Of a DNA stretch of 24,779 bases, positions 5,865-14,193 are shown in pieces. Below the pieces are notes generated by a model. The model searched no databases and had not been told where the DNA came from. It was given only the letters and a program-made list of their open reading frames with translations. Both the position numbers and the translations under genes were made by a program. Where the stretch lies: the IMG/VR virus record IMGVR_UViG_3300010430_000431, positions 1-24,779 of that record. One strand, written 5' to 3'. The DNA is from a virus. Position 1 is the first letter of the stretch, and the number at the start of each line of letters is the position of its first letter.

Positions 5865-6095
5865 AGCAATATAAGTTATCAAACAGCTATAAGAATGCGT
5901 GATAGTTGGATGAATGCGGAAATGGCTGTACAAAATGGACAGTCCTATAGCATTGGTAACAGATCGCTTACAAAGGCAAATCTATCTGATATTAGAGAAG
6001 CGATTCAATACTGGGATAGGCAAGCAACCAAAGCCCAAAGAAAACAGAAAGGGAGAGGATCTGCAAGAATAAAATTTGTAGTCCCAATGGATTAG
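5862..6095 (+). CDS. DUF6148-family head protein (gpW-like head-tail joining position)
   Basis: 77 residues from the probable ATT start at 5862 (80 from GTG 5853). The core RDSWMNAEMAVQNGQSYSIG, then RSLTKANLSDIREAIQYW, is characteristic of a small phage protein family found between the large terminase and portal genes, the position of lambda gpW. The C-terminal part is basic (KAQRKQKGRGSARIKFVVP). By position and size it probably helps complete the head or join head and tail, although the gpW fold is not shown by sequence. It lies 13 bp after the terminase stop and 3 bp before the portal start. The portal gene lacks a strong ribosome binding site, so portal translation may be coupled to this gene. 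Confidence 0.75.
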   Translation: MSNISYQTAIRMRDSWMNAEMAVQNGQSYSIGNRSLTKANLSDIREAIQYWDRQATKAQRKQKGRGSARIKFVVPMD

Positions 6096-6098
6096 AAT

Positions 6099-7676
6099 AT
6101 GAATGTAATTGACAAAGCCATATCAATATTTGATCCTCAAACAGCACTCAAGAGACAAGTTGCTAGAGCGAAATTAGACATTATAGCTAAAGGTTATTCA
6201 CAACATGGAGCCTCAAGGACCGATAAAGCTTTGAAAGAATGGCCGACAGACTCAGGCAATGTTGACGAGGATATTCATGATAATTTAGATATCCTAGTTA
6301 AGAGATCACGTGATCTCTATTATGGGGCTAATATTGGAACTGGTGCCATAAAGAGCACAAGGACCAACGTAATTGGATCCGGATTGAAATGTAAACCAAA
6401 GATTGATAAAACGGTGTTGAATTTAACTGATGAAGAAGCATTGAAATGGAATGAGAAAACTGAAAAAGAGTTTGCCTTGTGGGGCGATTCAGTACACTGT
6501 GACGCTCAGCGAATGAACAATTTCGGAGAAATTCAACAACTTGCTTTTGTAACATGGTTAGTTGAGGGTGATACTTTCGCGTTATTGCCTTACATCCCAA
6601 GAAAACAACTACCTTATGATCTAAGAGTACAACTAATAGAACCAAGCCGAGTGAGCAACCCGAGCTTTATAGGCCGTGGAGGTAAAGACAAAAATGTAAA
6701 ACGTGGTGTTATCCGCGGGAAGCATGGCGAGGTAGTAGCTTATTACATTGCTAACAGAGAAGGCGAAGGCTACGACAGGACCATTAAACATAAGAAAATA
6801 TGGAAATACGGTAAGGAATCCGGAAGAACTAACGTCGTGCATGCGATGGAGTCCGAAAGAGTTGGACAGGTTCGAGGGCTTCCTTTTTTAACGCCTGTAA
6901 TTAAAAGTATCAAGCAACTTACCAGGTACACCAATGCAGAGATCACAGCTGCGGTTATTGCGGCTTATTTCACTGTCTTTATAGAAAATAAGTCGATGGA
7001 TAGTGGAGGAGCTCTTGGAAGTGAAGGTGGAAACGGTGAGTTTTACGAAGAAGCAGACCAAGACACTGGTGACAATTCAAGCGAACAAGCAGAATATAAA
7101 CTTGGATCAGGGGCCATTATTGAGCTAGAAGAAGGGCAGACGGTTAAAGATGTGAATCCAGGAAGACAGAATTCAAGCTTTGACGCTTTTATAAAGTCAA
7201 TGTGCAACCAAATTGGTGCAGCTCTTGAGATTCCATCTGATATTCTGCTAAAAGCCTTTAATAAATCTTATTCAGCTTCTAGGGCTGCAATGTTAGAAGC
7301 TTGGAAAATGTATAAAATGCGCAGAACCTGGATGGCAAATGATTTTTGTCAACCAATCTATGAGGAGTTTTTAACTGAGGCGATCACCAAAGGGAGAATC
7401 AAGGCACCAGGATTCTTTAGGGATCCGCTGATTAGAAAGGCTTATTGTAATGCTGAATGGATTGGTCCATCACCTGGACAAATTGATCCAGTTAAGGAAG
7501 TTAACGCAGCAATAAAAAGGGTTGATAATGGATTCACTACAAGGGAACAAGAGACAACGGCCCTCAATGGTGGAAGCTTTAGAGACAATATAGAAGCTGC
7601 AAAATGGGAAACGCAGCAAATGAAAGAATCAGGACTCAAGGAGGAAGTTAATGCCGAAAAAGTTTTGGGAAATTAG
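6099..7676 (+). CDS. Portal protein, lambda gpB-like
   Basis: 525 residues, ATG 6099 three bases after the previous stop with only a weak ribosome binding site. It forms the dodecameric ring at the capsid vertex through which DNA enters and leaves. The N-terminal segment ASRTDKALKEWPTDSG, then KRSRDLYYGANIGTGAIKST and TNVIGSGLKCKP, and the later AALEIPSDILLKAF and SASRAAMLEAWKM are typical of the lambda-type portal family. An acidic insertion around residues 300-340 (GGNGEFYEEADQDTGDNSS) looks flexible. The C-terminus overlaps the protease start by 26 bp. The length is normal for the family. Confidence 0.95.
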   Translation: MNVIDKAISIFDPQTALKRQVARAKLDIIAKGYSQHGASRTDKALKEWPTDSGNVDEDIHDNLDILVKRSRDLYYGANIGTGAIKSTRTNVIGSGLKCKPKIDKTVLNLTDEEALKWNEKTEKEFALWGDSVHCDAQRMNNFGEIQQLAFVTWLVEGDTFALLPYIPRKQLPYDLRVQLIEPSRVSNPSFIGRGGKDKNVKRGVIRGKHGEVVAYYIANREGEGYDRTIKHKKIWKYGKESGRTNVVHAMESERVGQVRGLPFLTPVIKSIKQLTRYTNAEITAAVIAAYFTVFIENKSMDSGGALGSEGGNGEFYEEADQDTGDNSSEQAEYKLGSGAIIELEEGQTVKDVNPGRQNSSFDAFIKSMCNQIGAALEIPSDILLKAFNKSYSASRAAMLEAWKMYKMRRTWMANDFCQPIYEEFLTEAITKGRIKAPGFFRDPLIRKAYCNAEWIGPSPGQIDPVKEVNAAIKRVDNGFTTREQETTALNGGSFRDNIEAAKWETQQMKESGLKEEVNAEKVLGN

Positions 7677-8721
7677 AAACAGCGCAACTGACGAAAACGT
7701 TGGAGAGGTTTTAATCTATGGACCATTGGCGAATCAGACATGGTGGAATGACGAAGTGACACCGGTCGCGTTTAATAATGATCTTGACGAACTTGGCGCT
7801 AAGAATGAATTACATGTAAGGATTAATAGCTATGGTGGTGACGTGTTTGCCGGTCATGCTATACATAATTCAATTAAGAACTACAAGAGGAAACATGAAG
7901 CCGAGATAAAGATATTCATAGATGGGATAGCAGCTTCCGCCGCTTCTACAGTTGCTATGGCTGGTGACGTTATAGTAATGCCAGCTAACACAATGATGAT
8001 GATTCATGATCCAATGATTGGCCTTTGTGGATATGTCAACAAAGATGAGTTATTGAAGTATATCGACATTTTGGATCCTATTAAGGAGTCTATAATTGCT
8101 GCATATCATGAAAAGACCGGTAATGATAAAAGCGAAATAGACAGCGATATGAGCAAGGAAACATGGATGACAGCAGAACAGGCCATAGAAAAGGGCTATG
8201 CTGATGTTATGTCTGACGAGATTGATCTTGATATTGAAATGAACAATCAAAATATCATATCAATCAATAATGTTGAATTAGATTGTAGGCGGTTTGTAAA
8301 CATGCCAACGCAATTTAAGAATATAGCCAAGAAACCAAAAGTTTCAAATGTACAAGGTAAAAAAGAGGAGGCACCAATGAAACCTGATGAAATCAAAAAC
8401 AAACACAGCGAGAGTTATTCTGCGATTGTTAACGATGCAGCAAAAGCGGAAAGAGAAAGAATCAAAGAAATCCAGGATCTAGCATTACCAGGTAACGAGG
8501 AACTTGTTAAAAATGCCATTGATAGTGGCATGGCAGCTGGTGAGTTTGCAATTGCTCAGACAAGAGCTGAGAAGATTGCTAATGAGTCTATTGCTGAGAA
8601 GGTTAAGAACGACGCTGAAAAAGTGAGTGTGAATCCGGCCGGGGATGATGAGATCACTGAGGACGAAAAGGAAGATTTTGAGGCTAAGAATATGGCCGAT
8701 TATATGAACGGTAAAAAGTAG
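7651..8721 (+). CDS. Head maturation protease, ClpP-like (lambda gpC-like) with scaffold tail
   Basis: 356 residues, ATG 7651 behind AAGGAGG inside the portal gene. Residues 1-195 are a ClpP-type serine protease: INSYGGDVFAGHAI near 58-71, nucleophile Ser96 in GIAASAAS, His119 in MIHDP, and ETWMTAEQAIEKGYAD where the third catalytic region lies. It should process capsid and scaffold proteins during prohead maturation. Residues 243-356 are charged and helical (AAKAERERIKEIQDLALP, then EKIANESIAEKVKNDAEKV), as expected of an internal scaffold. This protease-plus-scaffold fusion matches lambda gpC. A linker at 200-242 joins the halves. Confidence 0.94.
   Translation: MPKKFWEIRNSATDENVGEVLIYGPLANQTWWNDEVTPVAFNNDLDELGAKNELHVRINSYGGDVFAGHAIHNSIKNYKRKHEAEIKIFIDGIAASAASTVAMAGDVIVMPANTMMMIHDPMIGLCGYVNKDELLKYIDILDPIKESIIAAYHEKTGNDKSEIDSDMSKETWMTAEQAIEKGYADVMSDEIDLDIEMNNQNIISINNVELDCRRFVNMPTQFKNIAKKPKVSNVQGKKEEAPMKPDEIKNKHSESYSAIVNDAAKAERERIKEIQDLALPGNEELVKNAIDSGMAAGEFAIAQTRAEKIANESIAEKVKNDAEKVSVNPAGDDEITEDEKEDFEAKNMADYMNGKK
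8377..8721 (+). CDS. Nested scaffold protein (Nu3-like), in-frame internal start
   Basis: An internal ATG at 8377 (Met243 of the protease gene) is preceded by AGAGGAGG ending at 8371, a strong Shine-Dalgarno at proper spacing. Initiation here gives 114 residues holding only the helical, charged scaffold region. In lambda the Nu3 scaffold is made in exactly this way from within gene C. The product would fill the prohead interior and then be degraded by the protease. The role is inferred from the lambda parallel and the strong internal ribosome binding site. Confidence 0.65.
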   Translation: MKPDEIKNKHSESYSAIVNDAAKAERERIKEIQDLALPGNEELVKNAIDSGMAAGEFAIAQTRAEKIANESIAEKVKNDAEKVSVNPAGDDEITEDEKEDFEAKNMADYMNGKK

Positions 8722-8731
8722 GAGGTGCTTT

Positions 8732-9082
8732 ATGAATTCAACATATGTAAAGGCAAGTAATTTTATTGCCAATACTACCCCAAGACCAATCACTAAAGGG
8801 GTACTAGTTAAGATGGGTCAAGGCCAGTTAACACAAGGTACAGTTCTTGGCAAAGAAACAAGCTCAGGTTTATGTGTCAAAGTTGATAAAATCTTAAATA
8901 CTGGTGCTGAAAAGGCTTATTGTGTTTTAGGAAATGATATTGATACAGATCAAGGCGAAAATGTACTTGCTACTGGATATATGACAGGATCATTCTTTAA
9001 AGATGCTTTAGTATTCGGAGGCGAAAGCACGCTAGCAGATCATGAAGACGAGTTAAGAGATTATCAAATATTCGCAGTATAG
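8732..9082 (+). CDS. Head decoration protein, lambda gpD-like
   Basis: 116 residues, ATG 8732 behind AGGAGGTGC. TPRPITKGVLVKMGQGQLTQ, followed by GTVLGKETSSGL and DIDTDQGENVLATGYMTGSF, matches the lambda D / HDPD family of small beta-rich proteins that form trimers on the expanded capsid and stabilise it against DNA pressure. Length is as in the family. It lies between the protease and the major capsid genes, the lambda order C-Nu3-D-E. The short NSTYVKASNFI N-terminus is the arm expected to contact capsid subunits. Confidence 0.9.
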   Translation: MNSTYVKASNFIANTTPRPITKGVLVKMGQGQLTQGTVLGKETSSGLCVKVDKILNTGAEKAYCVLGNDIDTDQGENVLATGYMTGSFFKDALVFGGESTLADHEDELRDYQIFAV

Positions 9083-9093
9083 GAGGGAAATAT

Positions 9094-10107
9094 ATGCCAT
9101 TAAGAACAAGAAAATTATTAAAAGCAATTAATTTAAGAAAAAGACCTGGTACTTTTTTAAGAGACACATTTTTCGATGATGATGTTTTTCACAATACAAC
9201 AGACATAGAGATCCACACAAGCAGAGCAAAAAGAAAAAAAGCTCCTTTTGTATCACCGGTTAAAGGTGGCAAGGTCATGTCTCGTGAAGGTCATACAAGA
9301 AACATTTTATCTCTACCTAAAATTGCACCTGAGAGAATTACTACTATTGACGATATTGAATCATTAAGAGCTGGTGAAAGTGAGTATTCATCAATCAGCG
9401 TTGAAGAAAAGCAAGATCAAATTGCAGCTGATGACATGGTGTTCATGGATGATGCAATCACCCGAACAGAAGAATGGATGGTAAGAGAGATCTTGCTTAA
9501 TAAAGAAGTGACGATCAAGGGAGACGATTTTTCAAGAAACATCAAGTTTGATGAAAATGACACGCTAGCTTTATCGGGTACCGAGTTATTTTCACACCAA
9601 GACTGTGATCCACTAGCACTTCTCAAGGAGCAACAAAGACTTGTGTTAAAGGCGTCAGGTGAAAAGCCTAGATTATTTGTTATGGATTCAGAAGCTGGGG
9701 ACGCTTTTATTTCAAATGTAAAAGTAAAAGAAGCGTTCGACTCGAAACACATTAAGCTTGGTAGTATTGAGCCAACTTTAGTAGACAATAATATAACATT
9801 CATTGGTAAGATTGTAGCCTTAGGCATAGAAGTTTATACTTATGACGAAATGTTTGAAGATGAAAATGGCGACGATGTGGCATATTTACCAAAGGGGACA
9901 TGTATCTTAGGTAATAAGAATACAGGGAAGATGAATTATGCAGCAGTCAAGCAGTTAGAAAACAAAAAATGGGTTTCGATTCCTGGTCGAAGGGTACCGA
10001 AACACATTGTAAATGAGGAAGATGAAATCGAAAAGTTAAGATTATCAGCGCGTCCACTTCCAGTACCAATGGATACAAAAAGCTGGAGAACTATGAAAGT
10101 TTTATAG
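9094..10107 (+). CDS. Major capsid protein, lambda gpE-like
   Basis: 337 residues, ATG 9094 behind AGGAGGGAAAT. The RKRPGTFLRDTFFDDDVFHN start, the HTRNILSLPKIAPERITT segment and the AYLPKGTCILGNKNTGKMNY segment are those of the phage major capsid protein E family (HK97 fold). Length is close to lambda gpE (341). The N-terminal 30 residues are basic and probably the flexible arm. It is expected to be the most abundant virion protein, forming the icosahedral shell with the decoration protein encoded just upstream. Confidence 0.93.
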   Translation: MPLRTRKLLKAINLRKRPGTFLRDTFFDDDVFHNTTDIEIHTSRAKRKKAPFVSPVKGGKVMSREGHTRNILSLPKIAPERITTIDDIESLRAGESEYSSISVEEKQDQIAADDMVFMDDAITRTEEWMVREILLNKEVTIKGDDFSRNIKFDENDTLALSGTELFSHQDCDPLALLKEQQRLVLKASGEKPRLFVMDSEAGDAFISNVKVKEAFDSKHIKLGSIEPTLVDNNITFIGKIVALGIEVYTYDEMFEDENGDDVAYLPKGTCILGNKNTGKMNYAAVKQLENKKWVSIPGRRVPKHIVNEEDEIEKLRLSARPLPVPMDTKSWRTMKVL

Positions 10108-10119
10108 GGGGATAAGTAT

Positions 10120-10407
10120 ATGAAAGTAGAAGTTACAGGTTATGAAGTAAGACATAATGGTAAGACGTACAAAAGAGGCGATATTATACCTAATAATCAG
10201 TTAGGCAAAGAAGCTGGACAAAGATTGATAGAATTAGGTGTGGCAATAAGATGTAATAATGAGGACGAAAATAACCAGGACAATACACCGCCAGAAGATT
10301 CGCCAATGAATACGAACGAGGGCGAAACAACGTCGGGGGAGAGTGACAACACTACACCCAGCAATGAGCCGAAAGAAACTCAAGTTTCTGATGGGGAAGA
10401 AGAATAG
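10120..10407 (+). CDS. Small head protein with acidic disordered tail
   Basis: 95 residues, ATG 10120 behind AGGGGGATAA. The first 45 residues (YEVRHNGKTYKRGDIIPNNQ, then LGKEAGQRLIELGVAI) look like a small folded domain. The remaining 50 are almost entirely Asp, Glu, Asn, Thr, Ser and Pro and are surely disordered. Its place between the capsid and head-tail joining genes is that of lambda FI or other small connector proteins, and an acidic tail would suit a DNA-mimicking or packaging-associated role. No firm family is recognised, and function is inferred from position only. Confidence 0.65.
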   Translation: MKVEVTGYEVRHNGKTYKRGDIIPNNQLGKEAGQRLIELGVAIRCNNEDENNQDNTPPEDSPMNTNEGETTSGESDNTTPSNEPKETQVSDGEEE

Positions 10408-10424
10408 GAGGGAAAACTCTTATT

Positions 10425-10733
10425 ATGTTTAAGGACATGTTAGAATCGGATCTTGATGTTTTCTTTAATATCGACGAGTTTGCAGAGAAGGCAAAGATTG
10501 AAAATTTAGAAGTTCCTATTATTAGTTTGAGCGAGGAACTTAAAGAGCTTCAACTTAAAGAAGGCGAAGGCCTTTACAGAGTTAAAGCTCTTTTTTGTGT
10601 CCGGGCTTCATCCTTACCAAGACAACCGGCCATTAATAAAACAATGAACTTTAATGGTGATCGCTATACCGTTATGAACTCAGTTGCTGAGGGTGGCACC
10701 TACACAGTAACGCTGGGAGTAAAAAGACAATGA
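10425..10733 (+). CDS. Head-tail joining protein, lambda FII-like
   Basis: 102 residues. ATG 10425 lies 13 bp after AGGAGGG (10406-10412), longer than usual, and an in-frame ATT at 10422 would be closer. The sequence FKDMLESDLDVFFNIDEFAE, then the beta-rich end RYTVMNSVAEGGTYTVTLGV, resembles small head-tail attachment proteins (lambda FII type), which form a ring beneath the portal and provide the surface for the tail. Order and size agree. It overlaps the next start by 4 bp (ATGA). Confidence 0.65.
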   Translation: MFKDMLESDLDVFFNIDEFAEKAKIENLEVPIISLSEELKELQLKEGEGLYRVKALFCVRASSLPRQPAINKTMNFNGDRYTVMNSVAEGGTYTVTLGVKRQ

Positions 10734-11269
10734 TAGACAGTCGAGAGCTACGGATTGTTGAGAATAGACTCGGGGCCATGAGAAGAAAGGCCCCGGGGAT
10801 CATGGCGCAAGCCATCAACAGGGCGACCGTTACATTTAACAAAGTAATCTCTAAGGAGACTAGAAAAGAGTATCACATTAAAGCACGTGATATTAAGAAA
10901 ACGATCACAGTCACAAAGGCCAGTAGATACTCTCTAGGTGCCGTTATCGAGAGTAAAGGCGGCCGTGAATCTATTAGAGTTTTCAAGGCTAGCCCAACAA
11001 GACAAACCACAAGGCGCAGCACTGTAAAAGTAGCCGTTAAAAGAGACGGCACGAAGCAGCTCTTGCATGCCTTTGTCGTTGATCGGTTAGGCAGTCATAT
11101 TTTTGAAAGGGTGAGCGGTCCTAGATTACCTATTCGTAAGATTAGGGGACCAGCTGTCCCACAAATGCTTAAGAATAGAGAGACTGTTAAACTTGCAAAC
11201 AAGGAAGCTATGAAGACTTTTAAGAAAAGAATAGATCACGGCGTTGACAGAGCTTTAGGAGGTCATTAA
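10730..11269 (+). CDS. Tail completion protein, lambda gpZ-like
   Basis: 179 residues, ATG 10730. A basic protein whose features fit the phage minor tail protein Z family: an N-terminal helical region RLGAMRRKAPGIMAQAINRA, the segment KEYHIKARDIKKTITVTKAS, the middle FKASPTRQT, and SGPRLPIRKIRGPAVPQML near the C-terminus. In lambda gpZ finishes the tail and allows correct DNA positioning for ejection. It lies between the joining protein and the gpU-position gene, the lambda order. It overlaps the following start by one base (TAATGA). Confidence 0.85.
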   Translation: MIDSRELRIVENRLGAMRRKAPGIMAQAINRATVTFNKVISKETRKEYHIKARDIKKTITVTKASRYSLGAVIESKGGRESIRVFKASPTRQTTRRSTVKVAVKRDGTKQLLHAFVVDRLGSHIFERVSGPRLPIRKIRGPAVPQMLKNRETVKLANKEAMKTFKKRIDHGVDRALGGH

Positions 11270-11742
11270 TGATACTCGAATTATTAGACGGTGCCAAGGA
11301 GCACATAGAAGATCTTTTTAAGGACACAAAGTTTAAGAGCGAAAGAGATTCTAAACGTGTACCCATTACCGTTTACAAACATTATTTAGAACAAGAAACG
11401 TGTTTAGACGTGGAAAATCAACAATTTCCTTATATCATTTTGCGCACGAGCTCCGGCAAGTTAGCAACTGATAAAAACAACAGATCTGACATAAACCTGG
11501 ATATCATTATCGGGCTTTATGACAATGCCCCTGATAACCAGGGGACCCATGACGTGATCACGGTCATTGAACGGTTGGCCCTTTCACTAATAGAAAGTGG
11601 CCACATAAATAACAAGTATACATTAACTGATGATATCTCATGGGGGATCACAGAAGAAGACACGGCGCCTTATTTCTTTGGTGCGCTACAATGCCAATGG
11701 AAGTATAGGGGCCCTAGTAAAGTTATTAGTCAATTTATTTAG
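11269..11742 (+). CDS. Probable tail terminator (gpU-position) protein
   Basis: 157 residues, ATG 11269 overlapping the previous stop, with GGAGG upstream. ILELLDGAKEHIEDLFKDTK, then KRVPITVYKHYLEQE, FPYIILRTSSGKLATDK and INLDIIIGLYDNAPDNQGTH, describe an alpha/beta protein like phage tail terminators that cap the tail tube. Position directly after gpZ and before the sheath gene supports this. The family is not certain from motifs alone. Another neck completion role is possible. Confidence 0.6.
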   Translation: MILELLDGAKEHIEDLFKDTKFKSERDSKRVPITVYKHYLEQETCLDVENQQFPYIILRTSSGKLATDKNNRSDINLDIIIGLYDNAPDNQGTHDVITVIERLALSLIESGHINNKYTLTDDISWGITEEDTAPYFFGALQCQWKYRGPSKVISQFI

Positions 11743-11753
11743 GAGGCGAGAAC

Positions 11754-13196
11754 TTGAATTACAAACACGGTATTTATCCAGGTGAAAACAGTTCACCAAC
11801 AACAACACCGGCCAAAAGCAAAACGGTCCAAGTGGTAATCGGTACCGCGCCGGTACACCTTACCGCTGATCCAAAAGTAAATGTGCCAATCCTGGCGCAT
11901 ACCTTAGAAGAAGCTAAAAAACACCTGGGCTATAGTAAAGATTTCGACAACTTTACTTTATGCGCTGCTATGAAAGTAACCTTTGAGATTTACAAGGTGG
12001 CACCAGTTGTTTTTATTAATGTATTGGATCCAGCCAAACATAAAACGTCAACGACCAAAAAAGAGTTAGCTGTAACAGCTCTGAAAGCAGTTTCAGAAGT
12101 TGGCGGTATCATCACAAGCACAGTGAAGGTTAAGAACTCAGACGGTTCAAAGACCTATGTAAAAGATACAGACTACACGTTGGCATACAATGAGGATGGC
12201 TTATTAGAAGTAACAATTATTGCAGATGGCCAAGCTAAGGACGAAACATCAATTTTCCTTGACTATTCATTTGTAGATATCACAAAGGTTAGTGATTCAG
12301 ACGTTATTGGTGCTTATGAAGCAGCTACAAACTCATATACAGGTATTGAGGTAATCAATCAGATCTACCCAATGTTTTCAGTGGTACCTAGCATTATTTC
12401 AGCGCCGGGCTTTTCACATAAAAATAATATTGCGCGAGCTCTTGAAGCAAAGGCAGCCAATATTAATGAATGCTTTGAGGCTTTTTGTTTCTTAGACGTG
12501 GATCCAAGCCTAAGAGATCATACACAAGTAGAAGCCTGGAAGCTTGCCAATGGTTATAAGAGTGAATTTGCTTACTTGTCTTACTTGAAATACAAAAAAG
12601 ACGGTGTAATTTATTGGGCCAGCACACATAATGCCGCGATCATGCAAAAGGCAGACGCAGAAAACAGCGATGTACCATCTCTTTCAATCTCAAACAGAGG
12701 CCTACAGATCGACGCAACGGTGTTTGATGATGGTACCGAGATATATCTTGAGCAGTCCCAAGCCAACATTTTAAATGGTGCTGGTATTGGAACGGCCATC
12801 AATCAAGCTGGCTTTAAGACCTGGGGGAACAATACAACGGCCTACCCTGAAAAAACAGAAGTTAAAAAGCGCTTTGTTATGTCTAGGAGGATGTTTTCAT
12901 ACATTGGCAATACCTTCATAACAAACTTTACTGAGTTCGTTGACCGAGCGATTGACTATCGTTTGATCGAACATGTTGTAGTAAAAGAAAACATGCGCCT
13001 TAACTCATTAAAAGCTCAAGGCTTTATTGCTGAGGGTTCCATTGAGTTTAGGGAGGACGATAATCCATTAGAAACCATACTAGATGGAAAGATCCAGTTC
13101 ATTACAAAGTTAAGTACCAATGTGCCAGGTAAGGAATGGATCAATATTTTAGAATTCAATCCAAATGGTATATTGGCCAATTTAGGAGGTGAGTAA
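11754..13196 (+). CDS. Tail sheath protein
   Basis: 480 residues, TTG start at 11754 behind AGGAGGCGAG. KHGIYPGENSSPTTTPAKSK and VQVVIGTAPVHL at the N-terminus, and the C-terminal FVMSRRMFSYIGNTFITNFT, then DYRLIEHVVV and GKIQFITKLSTNVPGKEWIN, are typical of the P2 FI-type contractile sheath. Contraction of the sheath drives the tube through the host envelope. An inserted domain at about residues 110-180 (SDGSKTYVKDTDYTLAYNED) is a surface decoration common in sheath proteins. It establishes myovirus morphology and is followed after 2 bp by the tube gene. Confidence 0.95.
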   Translation: MNYKHGIYPGENSSPTTTPAKSKTVQVVIGTAPVHLTADPKVNVPILAHTLEEAKKHLGYSKDFDNFTLCAAMKVTFEIYKVAPVVFINVLDPAKHKTSTTKKELAVTALKAVSEVGGIITSTVKVKNSDGSKTYVKDTDYTLAYNEDGLLEVTIIADGQAKDETSIFLDYSFVDITKVSDSDVIGAYEAATNSYTGIEVINQIYPMFSVVPSIISAPGFSHKNNIARALEAKAANINECFEAFCFLDVDPSLRDHTQVEAWKLANGYKSEFAYLSYLKYKKDGVIYWASTHNAAIMQKADAENSDVPSLSISNRGLQIDATVFDDGTEIYLEQSQANILNGAGIGTAINQAGFKTWGNNTTAYPEKTEVKKRFVMSRRMFSYIGNTFITNFTEFVDRAIDYRLIEHVVVKENMRLNSLKAQGFIAEGSIEFREDDNPLETILDGKIQFITKLSTNVPGKEWINILEFNPNGILANLGGE

Positions 13197-13198
13197 TC

Positions 13199-13729
13199 TT
13201 GAATAAAGCTAAATCAATGAGACTTCCGGAAGTTGTCGCAGACCTAAATGTCTACAGTGAGGGGAATACCTTTTTAGGTATGAGTGGTGAATTACAACTT
13301 CCAACTTTAGATCCTCAAACGGAAACCATTTCGGGGTTGGGGATTGCTGGCGAAATAGAGACATGCGTACCTGGTCAATTCGGATCAATAGCAATGGATT
13401 TCCCTTTCAGGACCTTATCAGACGCCAATTTCAGGTTAATGGTACCTGGTAGCAAGACCCTTATCATCCGTGGCGCCGTTAAGTATCACAACTTAGAAAC
13501 AGGCATGGACGAGTACGGCGGCCTCAAGGTCATGGTCAAGGGATCACCTAAGGGAACGGATATCGGAAAGTTATCACCAGGGAAACCAACAGAGAGTAAG
13601 AATACACTTGAGCTGACTTATATTAAGATAGAGCTTGACGGTGTTGAAATGTTAGAGCTTGACAAGCTCAACAGTATTTATAGGGTTTATGGCGAAGACG
13701 CAAGAAGCGGCATAAACAAATTTATCTAA
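13199..13729 (+). CDS. Major tail tube protein, P2 FII-like
   Basis: 176 residues, TTG start at 13199 behind AGGAGGTGAG. LPEVVADLNVYSEGNTFLGM, SGELQLPTLDPQTETISGLG and PFRTLSDANFRLMVPGSKTL, then VMVKGSPKGTDIGKLSPG and VYGEDARSGINKFI, match the P2-type tail tube family. It polymerises into the inner tube under the sheath. Length fits the family (about 170 residues). It immediately follows the sheath gene, as in P2, Mu-like and many Firmicutes myoviruses. Confidence 0.94.
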   Translation: MNKAKSMRLPEVVADLNVYSEGNTFLGMSGELQLPTLDPQTETISGLGIAGEIETCVPGQFGSIAMDFPFRTLSDANFRLMVPGSKTLIIRGAVKYHNLETGMDEYGGLKVMVKGSPKGTDIGKLSPGKPTESKNTLELTYIKIELDGVEMLELDKLNSIYRVYGEDARSGINKFI

Positions 13730-13740
13730 GGAGATCACAC

Positions 13741-14193
13741 ATGAAGAAAGAAAAAGACAATATAGACATTAACAAAGCGGCAAATGCAGCTGCTGAGAAT
13801 GTCGGCTTTAATCTTAACAAGCCAATCGACATTAAAAAGGCCGTGGAGGTCGAGAGCGCAAAAGAAGTTGTGGAGATTGCAACACCACAAGCAGAAGACC
13901 AGGAGAAGGACCTTCTAATCGTTGAGTTAGCAAATCTTTATGTGTTCGACGGTGTAGAATATGAAACCCTTGACTTAACGGGCATTAAAAACCTCACAAC
14001 AACGGACGCGCAAAGCCTTGAAAAAAGATTCTACGGCGGTGGTAACATTGCACCGATCAATGAAATGTCAACAGCCTATACCATGTTTGTTGCCTCAATT
14101 GCTACTAAAATGCCGATTGAGTTTTTTAATGCTTTAAAGATCCAAGACACAGTAAAAGTTAAAAATGCGGTTTCAACTTTTTTGTTGAGTTAG
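13741..14193 (+). CDS. Tail assembly chaperone gpE-like (unshifted product)
   Basis: 150 residues, ATG 13741 behind AAGGAGATC. The N-terminal 60 residues are charged and probably flexible. From about 60 onward (LLIVELANLYVFDGVEYETL, then TDAQSLEKRFYGGG and YTMFVASIATKMPIEFFNAL) it resembles P2 gpE-type tail assembly proteins, which bind the tape measure during tail assembly and are absent from virions. The stop TAG at 14191 follows closely behind a slippery heptamer at 14178-14184, so some ribosomes shift and make a longer protein. It sits between the tube and tape measure genes, as expected. Confidence 0.88.
   Translation: MKKEKDNIDINKAANAAAENVGFNLNKPIDIKKAVEVESAKEVVEIATPQAEDQEKDLLIVELANLYVFDGVEYETLDLTGIKNLTTTDAQSLEKRFYGGGNIAPINEMSTAYTMFVASIATKMPIEFFNALKIQDTVKVKNAVSTFLLS

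Noticed and set aside
6328-6842. Minus-strand ORFs in the portal gene
   Set aside because: They overlap a confidently identified portal protein and have no independent support.
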